The notes under the pieces were generated by a model. It saw only the letters and a program-made list of their open reading frames with translations. It made no database searches and was not told the origin of the DNA. From Bactrocera neohumeralis (Eukaryota > Arthropoda > Insecta > Diptera > Tephritidae), in NCBI RefSeq assembly GCF_024586455.1, contig NW_026089623.1:16992236-17056235 (forward strand): 64,000 nucleotides of DNA. The letters are read 5' to 3'. Position numbers and translations under genes: made by a program. Below, one piece after another: positions 53,764-63,900 of this stretch. The stretch's first letter is position 1, and each line of letters begins with the position of its first letter.

Positions 53764-54631
53764 AGCTCCAATTAAATGCTACATTTGCATCTTTATTTGC
53801 TTCGCCACCAAGGCCGTTCATTTGGAGCTGGTAAAGGATTTGGCAACCTCTTCATTCCTCGCAGCCCTTAAGAGATTTATTTGTACGTGTGGCAGACCGC
53901 AAACTATATGGTCGGACAATGTCACCAATTTTGTTGGAGCCAAAAATGAGCTATTGGAACTGAAAAAACTATTTTTGAGCCAAGAGAATTTGAAAATGAT
54001 TCCCCAGCAGTGTGCGAGCGATCAAATTGAATGGAAGTTGATACCCCCTCGTTCTCCCCACTTTGGCGGTTTATGAGAGGCTGCAGTCAAAATGGCCAAA
54101 TATCATTTTTATAGAGTTGTGGGCCTTTCTAAATTAAGCTTGGATGAGCTTCGCACACTTGTGTGCCAAATATCCGCGATTATAAATTCACGACCTTTAT
54201 GTCCCATTACAGAGAGTCCTGACGATCTCGAAGTGCTTACCCCAGCGCACTTTCTTATTGGCGCACCCTTCACATCCGTGGTTGAACCTGACATCACTCC
54301 TATCAATATTAATCATCTTAGCAGATGGCAGCGAGTGTGCTACCTGCAACAACAATTCTGGAAGAAATGGCAAGCAGAATATCTAACTCTTCTGCAACAA
54401 CGCCATAAATGGCACTCATCTTCGTCGAATCTCAAGCTCGGGGACGTGGTTTTGATAAAGGACGAGAACAATCCCCCGCTAAAGTGGCCTTTAGCTAGAG
54501 TCATAGAAACCATTTCCGGAAAGGACCAGGTGGTGCGAGTCGCAGTTCTAAAGACACCAAATGGCGTATACAAGCGAGCTGTTTCAAAGCTGTGTCTCCT
54601 ACCAATTGATGATAATATCTTGAAAGCCTAA
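53717..54631 (+). pseudogene. BEL/Pao integrase core and C-terminus
   Basis: DFCGPFFYKSD holds the first catalytic Asp, CGRPQTIWSDNVTNFVGAKN the second (about 53914). TGA at 54074-54076 comes directly before the EAAVK segment with the catalytic Glu. ISAIINSRPLCPITESPDDL and LTPAHFLIGAPF (about 54190-54270) are the standard BEL/Pao C-terminal motifs. LKLGDVVLIKDENNPPLKWP and a terminal RAVSKLCLLP motif close the polyprotein at 54629-54631. Confidence 0.93.
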
Positions 54632-54637
54632 ACCTTT

Positions 54638-54651
54638 CAACGGGCGGAGTA
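54638..54651 (+). promoter_or_regulatory. polypurine tract
   Basis: CGGGCGGAGTA directly precedes the TG of the 3' LTR; it would prime plus-strand synthesis. It is short and interrupted. Confidence 0.6.
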
Positions 54652-55145
54652 TGTTTAGAAATAGATACATAGTTCATAAGCGAATTTAGTAGTAGAAATC
54701 ATCCCTGTTACTTTTATACATATTTTGTTAAGTACCAACATTCTTAGCACTTAATTGTGTACAACAACACTACAACATTGTTTAAAACTAGATGTATGCT
54801 TGCTTTAAGTCTGAGCGCCGGCAATCGCCAAACCGGTTTTGCCTATTTGAGTGACTTTGATAACACACTCTTATCATGCTTGCATAGGCAAGCATACATA
54901 CGTACATTAATGTAAATGCAGCGAATTAGAACAAGTACCACTATCTCAGCTGATCTTTAATACCGTACTTGAGGTAAAAGAAAGGCTGTAGGTTAATCAA
55001 CTTGTTAAGCTGTTTAATGTCGCGGTAACCGCAAGCGCAAGAAATCAAACAATATTAAATAATATAAAAAAAAAATAATTAAATTCGTGGTTTTTCTTTC
55101 AAAACATATAAACGGTCAATAAAAAAGCTTGTTGTCCTCCAAACA
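54652..55145 (+). repeat. 3' LTR (494 bp)
   Basis: Same ends as the 5' LTR. Differences include the loss of about 35-40 bp before CGGTAACCGCAAGCGC, one extra T and A here and there, and several single substitutions. Confidence 0.95.
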
Positions 55146-55150
55146 CGACC
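55146..55150 (+). other. 5-bp target-site duplication (right)
   Basis: CGACC, identical to 48823-48827. Confidence 0.92.
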
Positions 55151-55254
55151 AATGAAATAAAAATACATAATTTCACAAATAAATACAGGTAGGTAAAAAA
55201 TTGTGAAGTAAACGTACATTATTAAATATTATTTTTTTTTTTATAATTTTATAG

Positions 55255-55504
55255 AGAAGGCGATGGCCCTTCTTCGTCTGGTAGCTCCAATCGGCCATCG
55301 TCAAGCGTTGCTACAAAAAAGAAGAAGACGGCAATGATGGTTATGGAGGAAATGCGTGACGATTTTTTAAAGGCGACTGAGGCGATGATGGAAGCCGATG
55401 AAAAGCGATTTTGCCTGTTAAAAAATATGTTAACGATGCAAGGGAAACGGAGAAAGCTTTCATCGACTTCCTTCGACGCCAAAACTAAATTTAAGAGAAA
55501 TTAA
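55255..55504 (+). pseudogene. orphan terminal exon of a transposon-type accessory protein
   Basis: After ATTTTATAG (acceptor-like, ending 55254) one frame runs through a Ser-rich stretch, KKKKTAMMVMEEM, DDFLKATEAMMEADEKRF and GKRRKL to TAA at 55502-55504. It has no start codon of its own, is highly charged and probably helical. It resembles the last exons of Myb/SANT-like accessory proteins of DNA transposons, but the similarity is by feel only. The BEL/Pao element inserted about 100 bp upstream, so the first exons may lie before 48823. Confidence 0.4.
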
Positions 55505-55772
55505 GTTTTAGTTTTAAAATATATAAATAATATAAAATAAATGTGAATATGAATACAAATATAAATAAATGTAAAGAAATTAATATAAAAAATATATGCA
55601 AAATATAAAAATATTGTTTTTTTATACGGGAATTAAATAAATAAGAACTAAATGAATAAATTATGAAATATGTAAGTATGGATCGGCTGCTGGTAGAGAT
55701 TTAACAATATTTCAAAGTTGAATTCAATAACTCACCGAAATATGAAACGAACGCTTGTCTTATTTTCTGTTT

Positions 55773-56155
55773 GCCACGCAAGCCAACAATGAAATTTGTG
55801 AAGTTTACGGAGACGATGCTGTATCAGTTCGTGTAGCACAACAATGGTTCGTTCGCTTCCGTTCAAGAAAATTCGAAATTTCGATTTATACTGTTGAAAG
55901 TTGTACACTGAAGTGGTCGACCTAAATGAATGAATGAATAAAAAAAATTAGTTGAAGTTTGGCTAGAAACACGAAAAGACTTTTTCGACTACCATATATA
56001 TGCGCATGTAATATTTTATTTCACTTCAACTACTTCAAGTACAGATCAGTGATCTGAGGTGAATACTTGGCTTATGATTATACTCTCAAATTCATGAATC
56101 ATCCCTATTGTTCACTCATACTTGCTCTCACTAAAAATATTATCTTCTCACAATC
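55773..56155 (+). repeat. duplicated block B, copy 2 (mariner N-terminus)
   Basis: Counterpart of 46114-46510, with EICEVYGDDAVSVRVAQQWF in the mariner helix-turn-helix. A segment around the GGCAAAAAGTGG of copy 1 is missing. It ends at ATTATCT; the following sequence differs from copy 1. Confidence 0.8.
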
Positions 56156-56589
56156 ACATGTAATAATAAGTGTGAATATGTCTTACAATCACTTATCGCT
56201 TACACTTGGCTTGGCTTGCTTTTCTTTATACAATTGTTTGAGCTATTCGTTGTATACCATTAGATGAGTTGGAAGGCTCATAGTTTGTCCATGAATACAT
56301 TCGCTCATAAGTGGCTCATTGTGTATTCATGAATACATTCTCAAATTCCGCGCCTATTCAAAATATATTTTATGCATACGCGGAGGGGTTTTAAAAGAAA
56401 CGAAACGCGAGATTCTAGTGACTACGTAAAAACTACAAAACTGAAACTTATTTATTTATTATCATTTTATTAAGTTATTTTCTTAAGCCTAGAGCAAAGC
56501 TTTATCTTACATTCTAGAAATTGCAGAGCGTATGTAGGTAGATGACATAAAACTAACTTTCCACGCATATCAAAACTTGCACTTAAAAT
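56156..56589. other. non-coding stretch
   Basis: TCATGAATAC-type words recur (about 56292, 56327) and 56380-56400 is GC-richer (TACGCGGAGGGGTT). No gene. It may be a MITE related to the hAT remnant that follows. Confidence 0.4.
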
Positions 56590-56731
56590 CATAATTATAC
56601 CTGCAAGTAGTGCGGCATCTGAACGTGTATTTTCCTTGGCAGGCAATTTCATAACTGATAAAAGAAATCGACTTGCACCCAAAACCGTAGATAATATAAT
56701 ATTCCTGAATTCTATATGGGTGTTTCCATGA
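56590..56731 (+). pseudogene. hAT transposase C-terminal dimerisation domain
   Basis: IIPASSAASERVFSLAGNFI and TDKRNRLAPKTVDNIIFLNS are the hAT C-terminal block, the most conserved part of these transposases. A TGA ends the frame at 56729-56731. The upstream transposase is missing or unrecognisable. About 45 codons survive. Confidence 0.88.
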
Positions 56732-57316
56732 AATGGTTCACCGTGACTTAAAAAATCAAAACGCTCGCAGAATTTTTTTAGACACAGAAAATGGAAGAAA
56801 ACTTGATATTTTACTATGCAAAAAAAATTCAGCTCATTATAATTTTAAAATAAAAAAAATTGTATGCAAAAATTATGATTATTTTATTCACTTTAAAAGC
56901 TGTAGAATGTATTACTTTTAATCGCTGCTGACGAAAGAAATATATATGTAATATCGCAATTTGGTATATAAGTAATTGATACAACTACAAATGAATATAA
57001 AAATGAGAGAAAAGATCAAACTGCTCATCGATAATGGTATTTTTTTCAGTTCTATTTCGGCAACATTCGTATGTCACGTGCGTAATGCAATAGGACCACA
57101 TGGTGCCATTATTCGCGCATTATCAGTTTAAGTGTTTTTTTTTATTTAGTTTGTAAAGCAAATTTAGTATTTGCTAAAAAAATTTATTAATACAAATAGC
57201 GTTCTACAAAATTATTATTTTTTCTTAACTTTTGAAATTTGTCACGTGCGTAATGCTCTTAATTAAAGTCCATTTGATAAATATTATTTCACTTTTACAA
57301 TACATATTACACCTAG

Positions 57317-58693
57317 ATGTCACGTAATGCTAAAAATTAAAATCGGTGGAGCGAGAGGCTTAAGCAAGATGAAAATAAGCTTAATGAACATAAAGAAAAA
57401 CAAGCTGAAAGAATGCGTGAATATCGGAAGAGAAAGGCATGCGAGGCCAAAAATAATTCAAAAATATTGAAAGAAAAAAGAAATAGAGATCGTGTTCGAC
57501 AACAAAAGTGTGGAGCAATGAAAAAAAATTCAAATACCCAATTCAAAAGTGGTTACAAGTGTAAACAAACACTAGCCAAAGAGGTCGCTTCAGAAAATCT
57601 TTGTAAATCCCAATTTTTTCACCATCGAACGAAAAATGCGAACTTCGCATTTTTGCTAGAGGGATGTCATAAAGCTATGCCTCAGTTTCCATCTCATTTT
57701 GAATCTTTTTTGAAATTAACATGCTGCAATGTATTGAACGAAAAGTGCATGATTAGTGACTGTGATAAATGTATACGGGATCTAAAACATGATTTTGTGC
57801 CTATGTATTTTCTATGCAAAATGGAAGAAAATGTTAATTGGAGCTATTGGAGGAAAGTTAATGATCGCTTAACATTAAGCTATACCATAGCGCCATTATC
57901 GGATTTGTTACATGACCTGGAACTTCAGCTGCCAGCTTTTGAACTTCATTATTTTATGAAGCGCGCTCAGCAAAGATATTTTAAGGACAAAAAGAATAAT
58001 TTACGTGATGATGAATTAATTTTGCAAATCGATTTTTCAGAAAACTATCGATTGATCAATCAGAATGAGATCCAAGAAGCTCACTTTAGCTACCAACAAG
58101 TTACTATTTTCACTTGCGTTGCATGGATGCGAGATCAAACTGAATCTTTCGCTGCCATTAGTGACAAACTTACCCGCAACAAATTTGACGTCTATTGTTT
58201 CCTTACAAAAATTGTGCACAAAATTCAAAGTCAATTCGAAGAAATTTCTACGGTTTTTATATTCTCTGATGGCAGCACCAGTCAATTCAAAAATATGTAT
58301 ATTCTCACCAGCATTCCTTCATTTGTTAGCGAATTTGGCTTAAAGCATTTAGAATGAAACTTCTTTGCGACTTCGCATGGCAAAGGAGCAGTCGATGGAA
58401 TCGGCGCGGTGGTGAAGCGGAAAGTTTGGCAAGCGGTTTAGGCAAATAATATTATTTTACCGGATGCCTTTGCATTTTATGAATGTGCTGGCAAAATCAT
58501 TGAAGGAGTTCGTCTGTTATATATCTCATCAAAAGAGATTGAAGACTTTTCTCCACCATTAATTGAAAAATGGGAAATTGTCCGCGGCATTCCAGAAATA
58601 CAAAAAATGCATTGCTTTTCCTACCAAGATAACGAATATATAAATGTTGCTCGAACAGGATACTCACTTAAGGAAAAAATTAAGTTAGAATAA
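57317..58693 (+). pseudogene. uncharacterised transposase-like family 2
   Basis: One frame of 458 codons from ATG 57317 to TAA 58691-58693, broken only by TAA at 57338, TGA at 58355 and TAG at 58439. The N-terminus is very basic (ERMREYRKRKACE; KEKRNRDRVRQQK). A cysteine cluster follows (CCNVLNEKCMISDCDKC, about 57722). The core has LILQIDFSENYRLINQNEIQ (about 58018), VFIFSDGSTSQFKNMY (about 58253) and, after the TGA, NFFATSHGKGAVDGIGAVVK. I recognise this as a widespread unnamed animal family; the Asp-containing blocks look like an RNase-H-fold nuclease. Function as transposase is inference. No frameshift was seen. Confidence 0.7.
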
Positions 58694-58941
58694 TTTTATA
58701 GTGATCTTATTTTGATTTTTTATTTTTCATTTTTGAGTTTTGAGTTTGAGTTTGATTTTTTATTTTTCAGTTTTTTGTAAAAATTTCTGAAAATATATTT
58801 AAAATTACTAAAATACTAGCGTTACCCGGCGCGCTTCTCTACGCAAAAAATTGATTGCTTAAAAGATGATTTCTTAACACAATAATGAAAAAGAAAAGCA
58901 ATGTTCAATTTAATACAATTGTATACACAACATTTTTTGTT

Positions 58942-59630
58942 TTATTTTGTGGTGCATAAATAAACAAATTTTTCGTGGCTCCAACTCTCGAATGCAACGT
59001 ACAGTTGACCGTGAGAAAAGCAAGCTTCCTCTAAATTAACTCCACACACCTGGAGCGTTTGCCCTTGAGCTTTGTTGACGGTCATAGCAAAAGATAGCCG
59101 AACAGGAAATTGAAGACGTTTAAATTCGAATGGCATGTCCGTTGGTATTAATGGGATGCGCGGTATTAGTACAATTTCACCTTTTGCTTTGCCAGTGAGA
59201 ATTGTTGCTTGAATTAAATTTGGCATCAATTTCTTCACTGAAAGTCTCGTCCTATTACAAAGTTTCGGTGCATTAAGATTTCGAAGAAGTATAATCGATG
59301 AACCAACTTTCAAATTCAAATTATGCGGTGGCATGCCTGGTGGTTCCAAAGAATTTAAAAATTCAACCGGATAATTGACTGCGTCTTCATCATTCATAGC
59401 AGTATCAAAGGATTTATACGTTTCCGAATTACCTGACAATTTTTCCTGGATGTGGAAATTGATTTCATTGACATTGACATTTTTTGCTGCTAAAATTGCA
59501 CGTTCTCATAACCAATCATGGTTATTATAATTTTGAGCAATATTTGGAAAAACGCGATCAATGAGTTCTTCTTTTGATGATACAATTATTGAAAAATTAT
59601 TCGGTAACGTGATAAACCCATTTTGATCAC
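58942..59630 (-). pseudogene. Helitron helicase C-terminus (core deleted)
   Basis: QNGFITLPNNFSIIVSSKEE and a degraded AILAAKNVNVNEINFHIQEK link Rep directly to the last helicase part. Then NYPVEFLNSLEPPGMPPHNL, LKVGSSIILLRNLN, FPVRLSFAMTVNKAQGQTLQ and FSHGQLYVAFESW follow, corresponding to PIF1 motifs V-VI, where SR is expected at the ESW position. Walker A and B are absent. One stop lies near 59505. Confidence 0.9.
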
Positions 59631-61589
59631 TTGCCATTTACATATTGTGAAGTATACGTTTGCACGAACGCACGCAATTCATTACGATCGAATTGCAGTT
59701 CGCGTTGCAATTCTCGTTCAAATAAATCATGCATTGGACGATTTGGTGGAGTCAATCCTAATTGCCCTAATGCCTTATTTGCAATCGTAAGGCACAAATC
59801 TTCGATCATTATCAAGGCTTCATTATACATTTCCAATGTCAGCAGCAATGCAGGATCATTGGAACGATGTCGAAGTCGAATCAAAATGTCTTCAGCCATG
59901 AAATCTTTGTATTTATTCCACAATTCCAGTGGATTTGATGGAAAACATGTTGATATTATGATCACAAATAACATACGAGTTTGAATTGGTGGAGAAACAA
60001 TTGATGCATCACGAAGCGTAGCATCCCAATGCGTATCATCTTCCAGCAAATGCAAGTGTTGACATGCTTCACGGTATGTTGCGCACAATTGACCAGTAAC
60101 AGTTCGTAAATGTTGGAATGATTGAGGTCCATGTACGTTCACCAACAAAATTCGCAAGTAAAAACATTCAACATTAGCTGGACTAACTGTAAAAATGCGT
60201 CCCAAAGCATCTGTTCGAAAAATACCTGGATAACCATCAACAGGTGTGCCTTGTTTGCGATGTTGAAATTTTTTTGTTGATGCATTCCATGTGAAATAGT
60301 GAGACACTTCCGAATATAGCAAAGTCCTGGAAAATTCATCAGTTTCACATAACTGGAAATAAGCTGTCAGTGTAGTTACTGGTGGCTCTACTACTCTTTG
60401 TTCGGCTTTTGCAGCAGTGTAGTAAACACGTTGGTCGTTTTCAAGATGAACTGCCAAATGTACAACAACCGGATGTCTGTCATGAATTGGAAACGATAAA
60501 ATACGCCATACAGCTTCATTCGTACTAATATAGCGCCCCATTTGGTACTGCAAAATTTCGTCATGATTATTCTCAGGAGCCACTCCAAAAACAGCCATAT
60601 TGCTGCCCTTATTCACATACTTGCAAATATATTTGATTGATTTTACAGAATTGCAATATTCTACATTGTTGTGAGCGTTGAACATTTTTGACAGCATCGG
60701 TGAGTACGGAACTATCCACCGGTTATCGATTTCAACATCTTGATTTTTAATTTTAATTACAGTTGATTTACCGTTGTCTTCAGTTGATCGTCGACGATAC
60801 TGTGATACTGATATCCATCATCTCCTGTAATTGTTTCAGCAATCAATTGCTTTGGAAAACGTTTCGAACATTTACCATCAATCATACAAAGTAGATTTCG
60901 ATTAATATCACCACAGAGACCGTGAATCATATTTTTCGTGACAACTTCGAATAATCCTGGCGATGGTTTGATCTGGAATTTCGGCCGATATGACGGTATC
61001 AATCATATCATGGGTTATTTTGTTTACGCACCAAATCAAAATATGTGCCTGAGGTAAGCCTCTTTTTTGCCACTCTATGGTATACATAAAGCACCGCACT
61101 TCTCCAAATACACGGAGTTTGACAATCAGATCCATTAATTTTTTCAATTTTTGTTGGAATACACGGGCAGTTATGTCATGCCGATCTTTTGGCACCTGAC
61201 CATCAAGTAAACAATCAGACACATCGACCCACTTCGGGTTGCACGTAAATGTTATGAATAGATCCGGTCGTCCATAATTTCGTACATGTTCATGCATATG
61301 ACGTGGGCCACCAACATATGATTATGGTAAAATTGTTAAACGGCCGATATCATTCACATTTACATCATTGATTATTGCGTCACGCAAATATATGTATTCC
61401 TCTGATCTTAATCGGGCTTGATTGTAACGGATGAAATTTAATCGCTCACTTTCAATTTTGGCGTACATATCGATGATATATTGATGCGAAAGTTGATTGC
61501 ATCGCAAAATAAAATTTGTTTCTGAGGGCGAATCATCAATCGGTACGAATAAAAATTCATCGCACTGACTTTTTCTGTTGATTCTTGAC
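59627..61589 (-). pseudogene. Helitron Rep (HUH nuclease) domain
   Basis: Exon 2 begins QESTEKVSAMNFYSYRLMIR at 61589, then a frame shift, then QLSHQYIIDMYAKIESERLN. GRPDLFITFTCNPKWVDVSD (about 61245) is Rep motif 1. YTIEWQKRGLPQAHILIW (about 61060) is the HUH box, with Gln in place of the first of the usual two His (GLPHAHIL). YICKYVNKGSN (about 60625) carries the catalytic tyrosine. The conserved tail (YISTNEAVWRILSFPIHDRH; FQLCETDEFSRTLLYSEVSH; LLEDDTHWDATLRDA) follows to 59627. Breaks lie at about 61535, 61322 and 60760-60910. Confidence 0.92.
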
Positions 61590-62137
61590 CTGTATTGCAA
61601 AAATTAATTAGCGAATGAAAATGATTTATAAATCATATTTAGCACATTCGCGTAAATTGCGGGAATTCCCGTCATTCATGTTTCCTTCAATAAAACAATT
61701 GCGGGAATTCCCGCGCTAATTGAATAGCTATTGATAGGCTTTTCTACCGTCAAAAATGGTTCACTTCTTATCACTTCACATTTTTAGTGTTGGTAAAGTC
61801 GTGAACTACCATCCCTAACAGGCCAACCGCAATTCAAACAAATTTAATTTGGGGAATCCCCATTCAAGGTTAACGTGCCAGTCATTTGGGGTTTGTTGAG
61901 GGGAAGTTTCAATAAAACGAAATGCGGGATATCCCGACAAAAATGCATAGGAAATTCATGTGGTAATGGCGGGAATTCCCTAATTTGTTCAGACTATTTA
62001 AAAAAAGTAACCTGTAGAAAAAAAGCGGGAATTCCCGCTCTTCAATTTTGTATGGAAAAATTAAGTGATTATCTGGCAGCCACCCGCTAAATTCAAATGA
62101 ACGCGAACGTGTTAAACAAAATAAAATGTAAATGTAC
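61590..62137 (-). other. inferred 548-bp intron in the Helitron Rep gene
   Basis: On the minus strand the coding text breaks at INPTTG with donor G|GTACATTT (intron from 62137) and resumes with acceptor TTTTTGCAATACAG|G (61590) as GQESTEKVSAMN. Phase-1 joining gives the conserved order of these proteins. The intron is rich in GGGAATTCCC palindromes. It could instead be a later insertion mimicking splice sites. Confidence 0.7.
61660..62039. repeat. cluster of GGGAATTCCC palindromes
   Basis: Perfect or near palindromes at 61660-61671, 61701-61714 (GCGGGAATTCCCGC), 61851-61861 (GGGGAATCCCC), 61925-61936 (CGGGATATCCCG), 61971-61980 and 62024-62039 (AGCGGGAATTCCCGCT). Four contain GGGAATTCCC. All fit the GGGRNNYYCC binding rule of Rel/NF-kappaB proteins. 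Two units share the upstream text TTCAATAAAAC, suggesting duplication of a longer unit. Confidence 0.9.
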
Positions 62138-63277
62138 CAGTTGTTGGATTTATCATTGGTATGTTGATGTGATAGCCATCGTCCCCTCTCCAAAACAAAA
62201 TGGGGTATTGCAATGCATCATAACAGCGATGGAGTTCTGAAATACGTTGTAAATTCTCATTTCTACGATACAAAACAATGTCTCGTGACTGAAACTGTTC
62301 GCCAACCACAACAATGGCTACTTCATCAATCGTTGGTGCATTGAATCGTCTGGTGTGCTCCCCAATTGGTGTTTTATCGGCTTTTATTATGATTTTGTGG
62401 CCATCGGAGGGCATCCGTTCGAGTGCCACTTTAAACAATTTCACCAAATCATTGTGTTGATGAAAAAATGTTTGCAATTCATTCACGATTGATCTTCTCG
62501 TATTCGTCGAAATTGCACAGCGCTTATTTAATTCACGATTCTCACCATCAATGAAATATATTTGCAAAAATTTATGATCATCATCTGGGAATGGTAGCAA
62601 AGACCCAGCCTTATGGTATAATTGACCTTGAATCGGTAACGGTCGAGAAATATATATAGATGATAACGGATCTTAATTTCTAAAAACATCGAACACAGGG
62701 ACGGCACATAAATTAAAAATGATATTGCTAATTCCACACGAAGAAATCACCTTAAACGTCGGCATAAATCCATCTTTTATGATATTTGTAGCTCCAAAAG
62801 ATGTCATTTGAAAGCATGAATTGTATTTTTGAATATTTAAGAGGAAATGCTTTGACGTTGGCGAATTACCAAAAACCAATGAATGCAAAGGTTCTGGCGG
62901 AAGTTCTAGCACCGGTAATTTGACTTTCCCACCAGCACAACACATGCCAGGCGTTTCGTTTATGAATTTAAATGCTTTGCAATGTATATGTACATTCTAT
63001 ATTCATCTGGCCAATGTAGGCATACATGCTGTAATCAATGGTGGCATCGTAATTGGAAAGCCGCGTGTTCCATTTGACGTATATCATAAACGGACGTACG
63101 CCCACGACGGTTTCTTGGTGCTTCACTCTTATCCAAGTGAGTTCTCCGTCTGTGTCGTTGTGTTTCCATTTCATTTCGTCGAACACGATCTTCTTCACTT
63201 TGTGATCATCGATTTAACGCTGTAGCATTTGATTGACGTGAACGTCTGCCAATGTTTGGTCGTCTTGAACGTGGCAT
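62138..63277 (-). pseudogene. Helitron protein N-terminal part (exon 1)
   Basis: The ATG at 63277 opens MPRSRRPNIGRRSRQSNATA, the usual basic start, with a stop at about 63209. Frames change several times until 62945, where CCAGGKVKLPVLELPPEPLH is the second half of the zinc-binding region. GATNIIKDGFMPTFKV, LLPFPDDDHKFLQIYFIDGE, FKVALERMPSDGHKIIIKAD and IGEHTRRFNAPTIDEVAIVV follow. LQYPILFWRGDDGYHINIPM ends exon 1 before the Rep domain. The frame from 62600 to 62138 is clean. Confidence 0.88.
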
Positions 63278-63900
63278 TCTTTCAGTACAGTGTATGACTA
63301 ATTGAATGTAAAAGCAATACATTGAAAATTATTTCTAGAAAAAATTATACATTTAATTCAAACTTCAATGTGTGTGCGTGGAAATATGAATTCACATACA
63401 CTCACACTGGACATAACCTCAATTGTGCAAATAAAGAAAACACTCACCGATATCAAATTAAAATTGTGAAAATTAAGTAACGCTTGGCAATTGAACTATA
63501 TATATAAAAATGAAGCAATTAAAATACAATTAAAAAAGAAACACATGGTTAACACTCACCAAAAGTATGTTTGTTCAAAATGAGAGCAAGATATAAAAGA
63601 ACTCAAAGCACATAAGAAAACTGTCAACTGAATTCCAATGACAGCAAATTAATATTCTGTACGCAATGAGAGCACGATGTAAAATTGATAAATCGTATTG
63701 AAAATACTTGATTTTGGTACAGTGTATTTACTCACAAAAAATGTCAAATTCAGGAACGGCTGCACCGATTCCAAACAAACTTCACACAAACCACCTCCTT
63801 ATAGAGAGGAACGAACTCTAAAATTTTTGTGTCAATCGATTCGGCGGTTCTTGAGTTATAAGACTACCAAGGAAATGTAACTTCTTTTTATATATATAGA

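Larger units (their letters stand above)
48828..55145 (+). mobile_element. complete-length BEL/Pao LTR retrotransposon (6318 bp)
   Basis: Two LTRs (48828-49354 and 54652-55145) start TGTTTAG and end CCAAACA; CGACC flanks both sides. A TGG-type primer-binding site follows the 5' LTR and a purine-rich tract precedes the 3' LTR. One polyprotein region between them codes, in order, gag, zinc knuckles, protease, RT, RNase H and integrase, which is the BEL/Pao order. Stops at 51267, 51627, 52623 and 54074, and frame changes near 52900 and 53720, inactivate it. The LTRs differ by substitutions and a 35-40-bp deletion in the 3' one, so the insertion is not new. Confidence 0.95.
58816..63900 (-). mobile_element. 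Helitron with both termini (5085 bp)
   Basis: On the minus strand it starts TCTATATATATAAAAAGAAG at 63900 after A, and ends ...GGGTAACGCTAG at 58816 before T. TC...CTAG between A and T is the Helitron rule. GCGCGCCGGG before the end can fold only weakly. A RepHel gene (63277 to 58942) occupies most of it: N-terminal zinc region, an inferred 548-bp intron, Rep with the HUH region, then a deletion that removes the Walker A/B part of the helicase and leaves its last motifs. It sits about 120 bp downstream of the family-2 gene. Confidence 0.92.

Noticed and set aside
61660..62039. Palindrome cluster as a CRISPR array
   Set aside because: Spacing is irregular, repeats are only 10-16 bp, and the context is a eukaryotic transposon.
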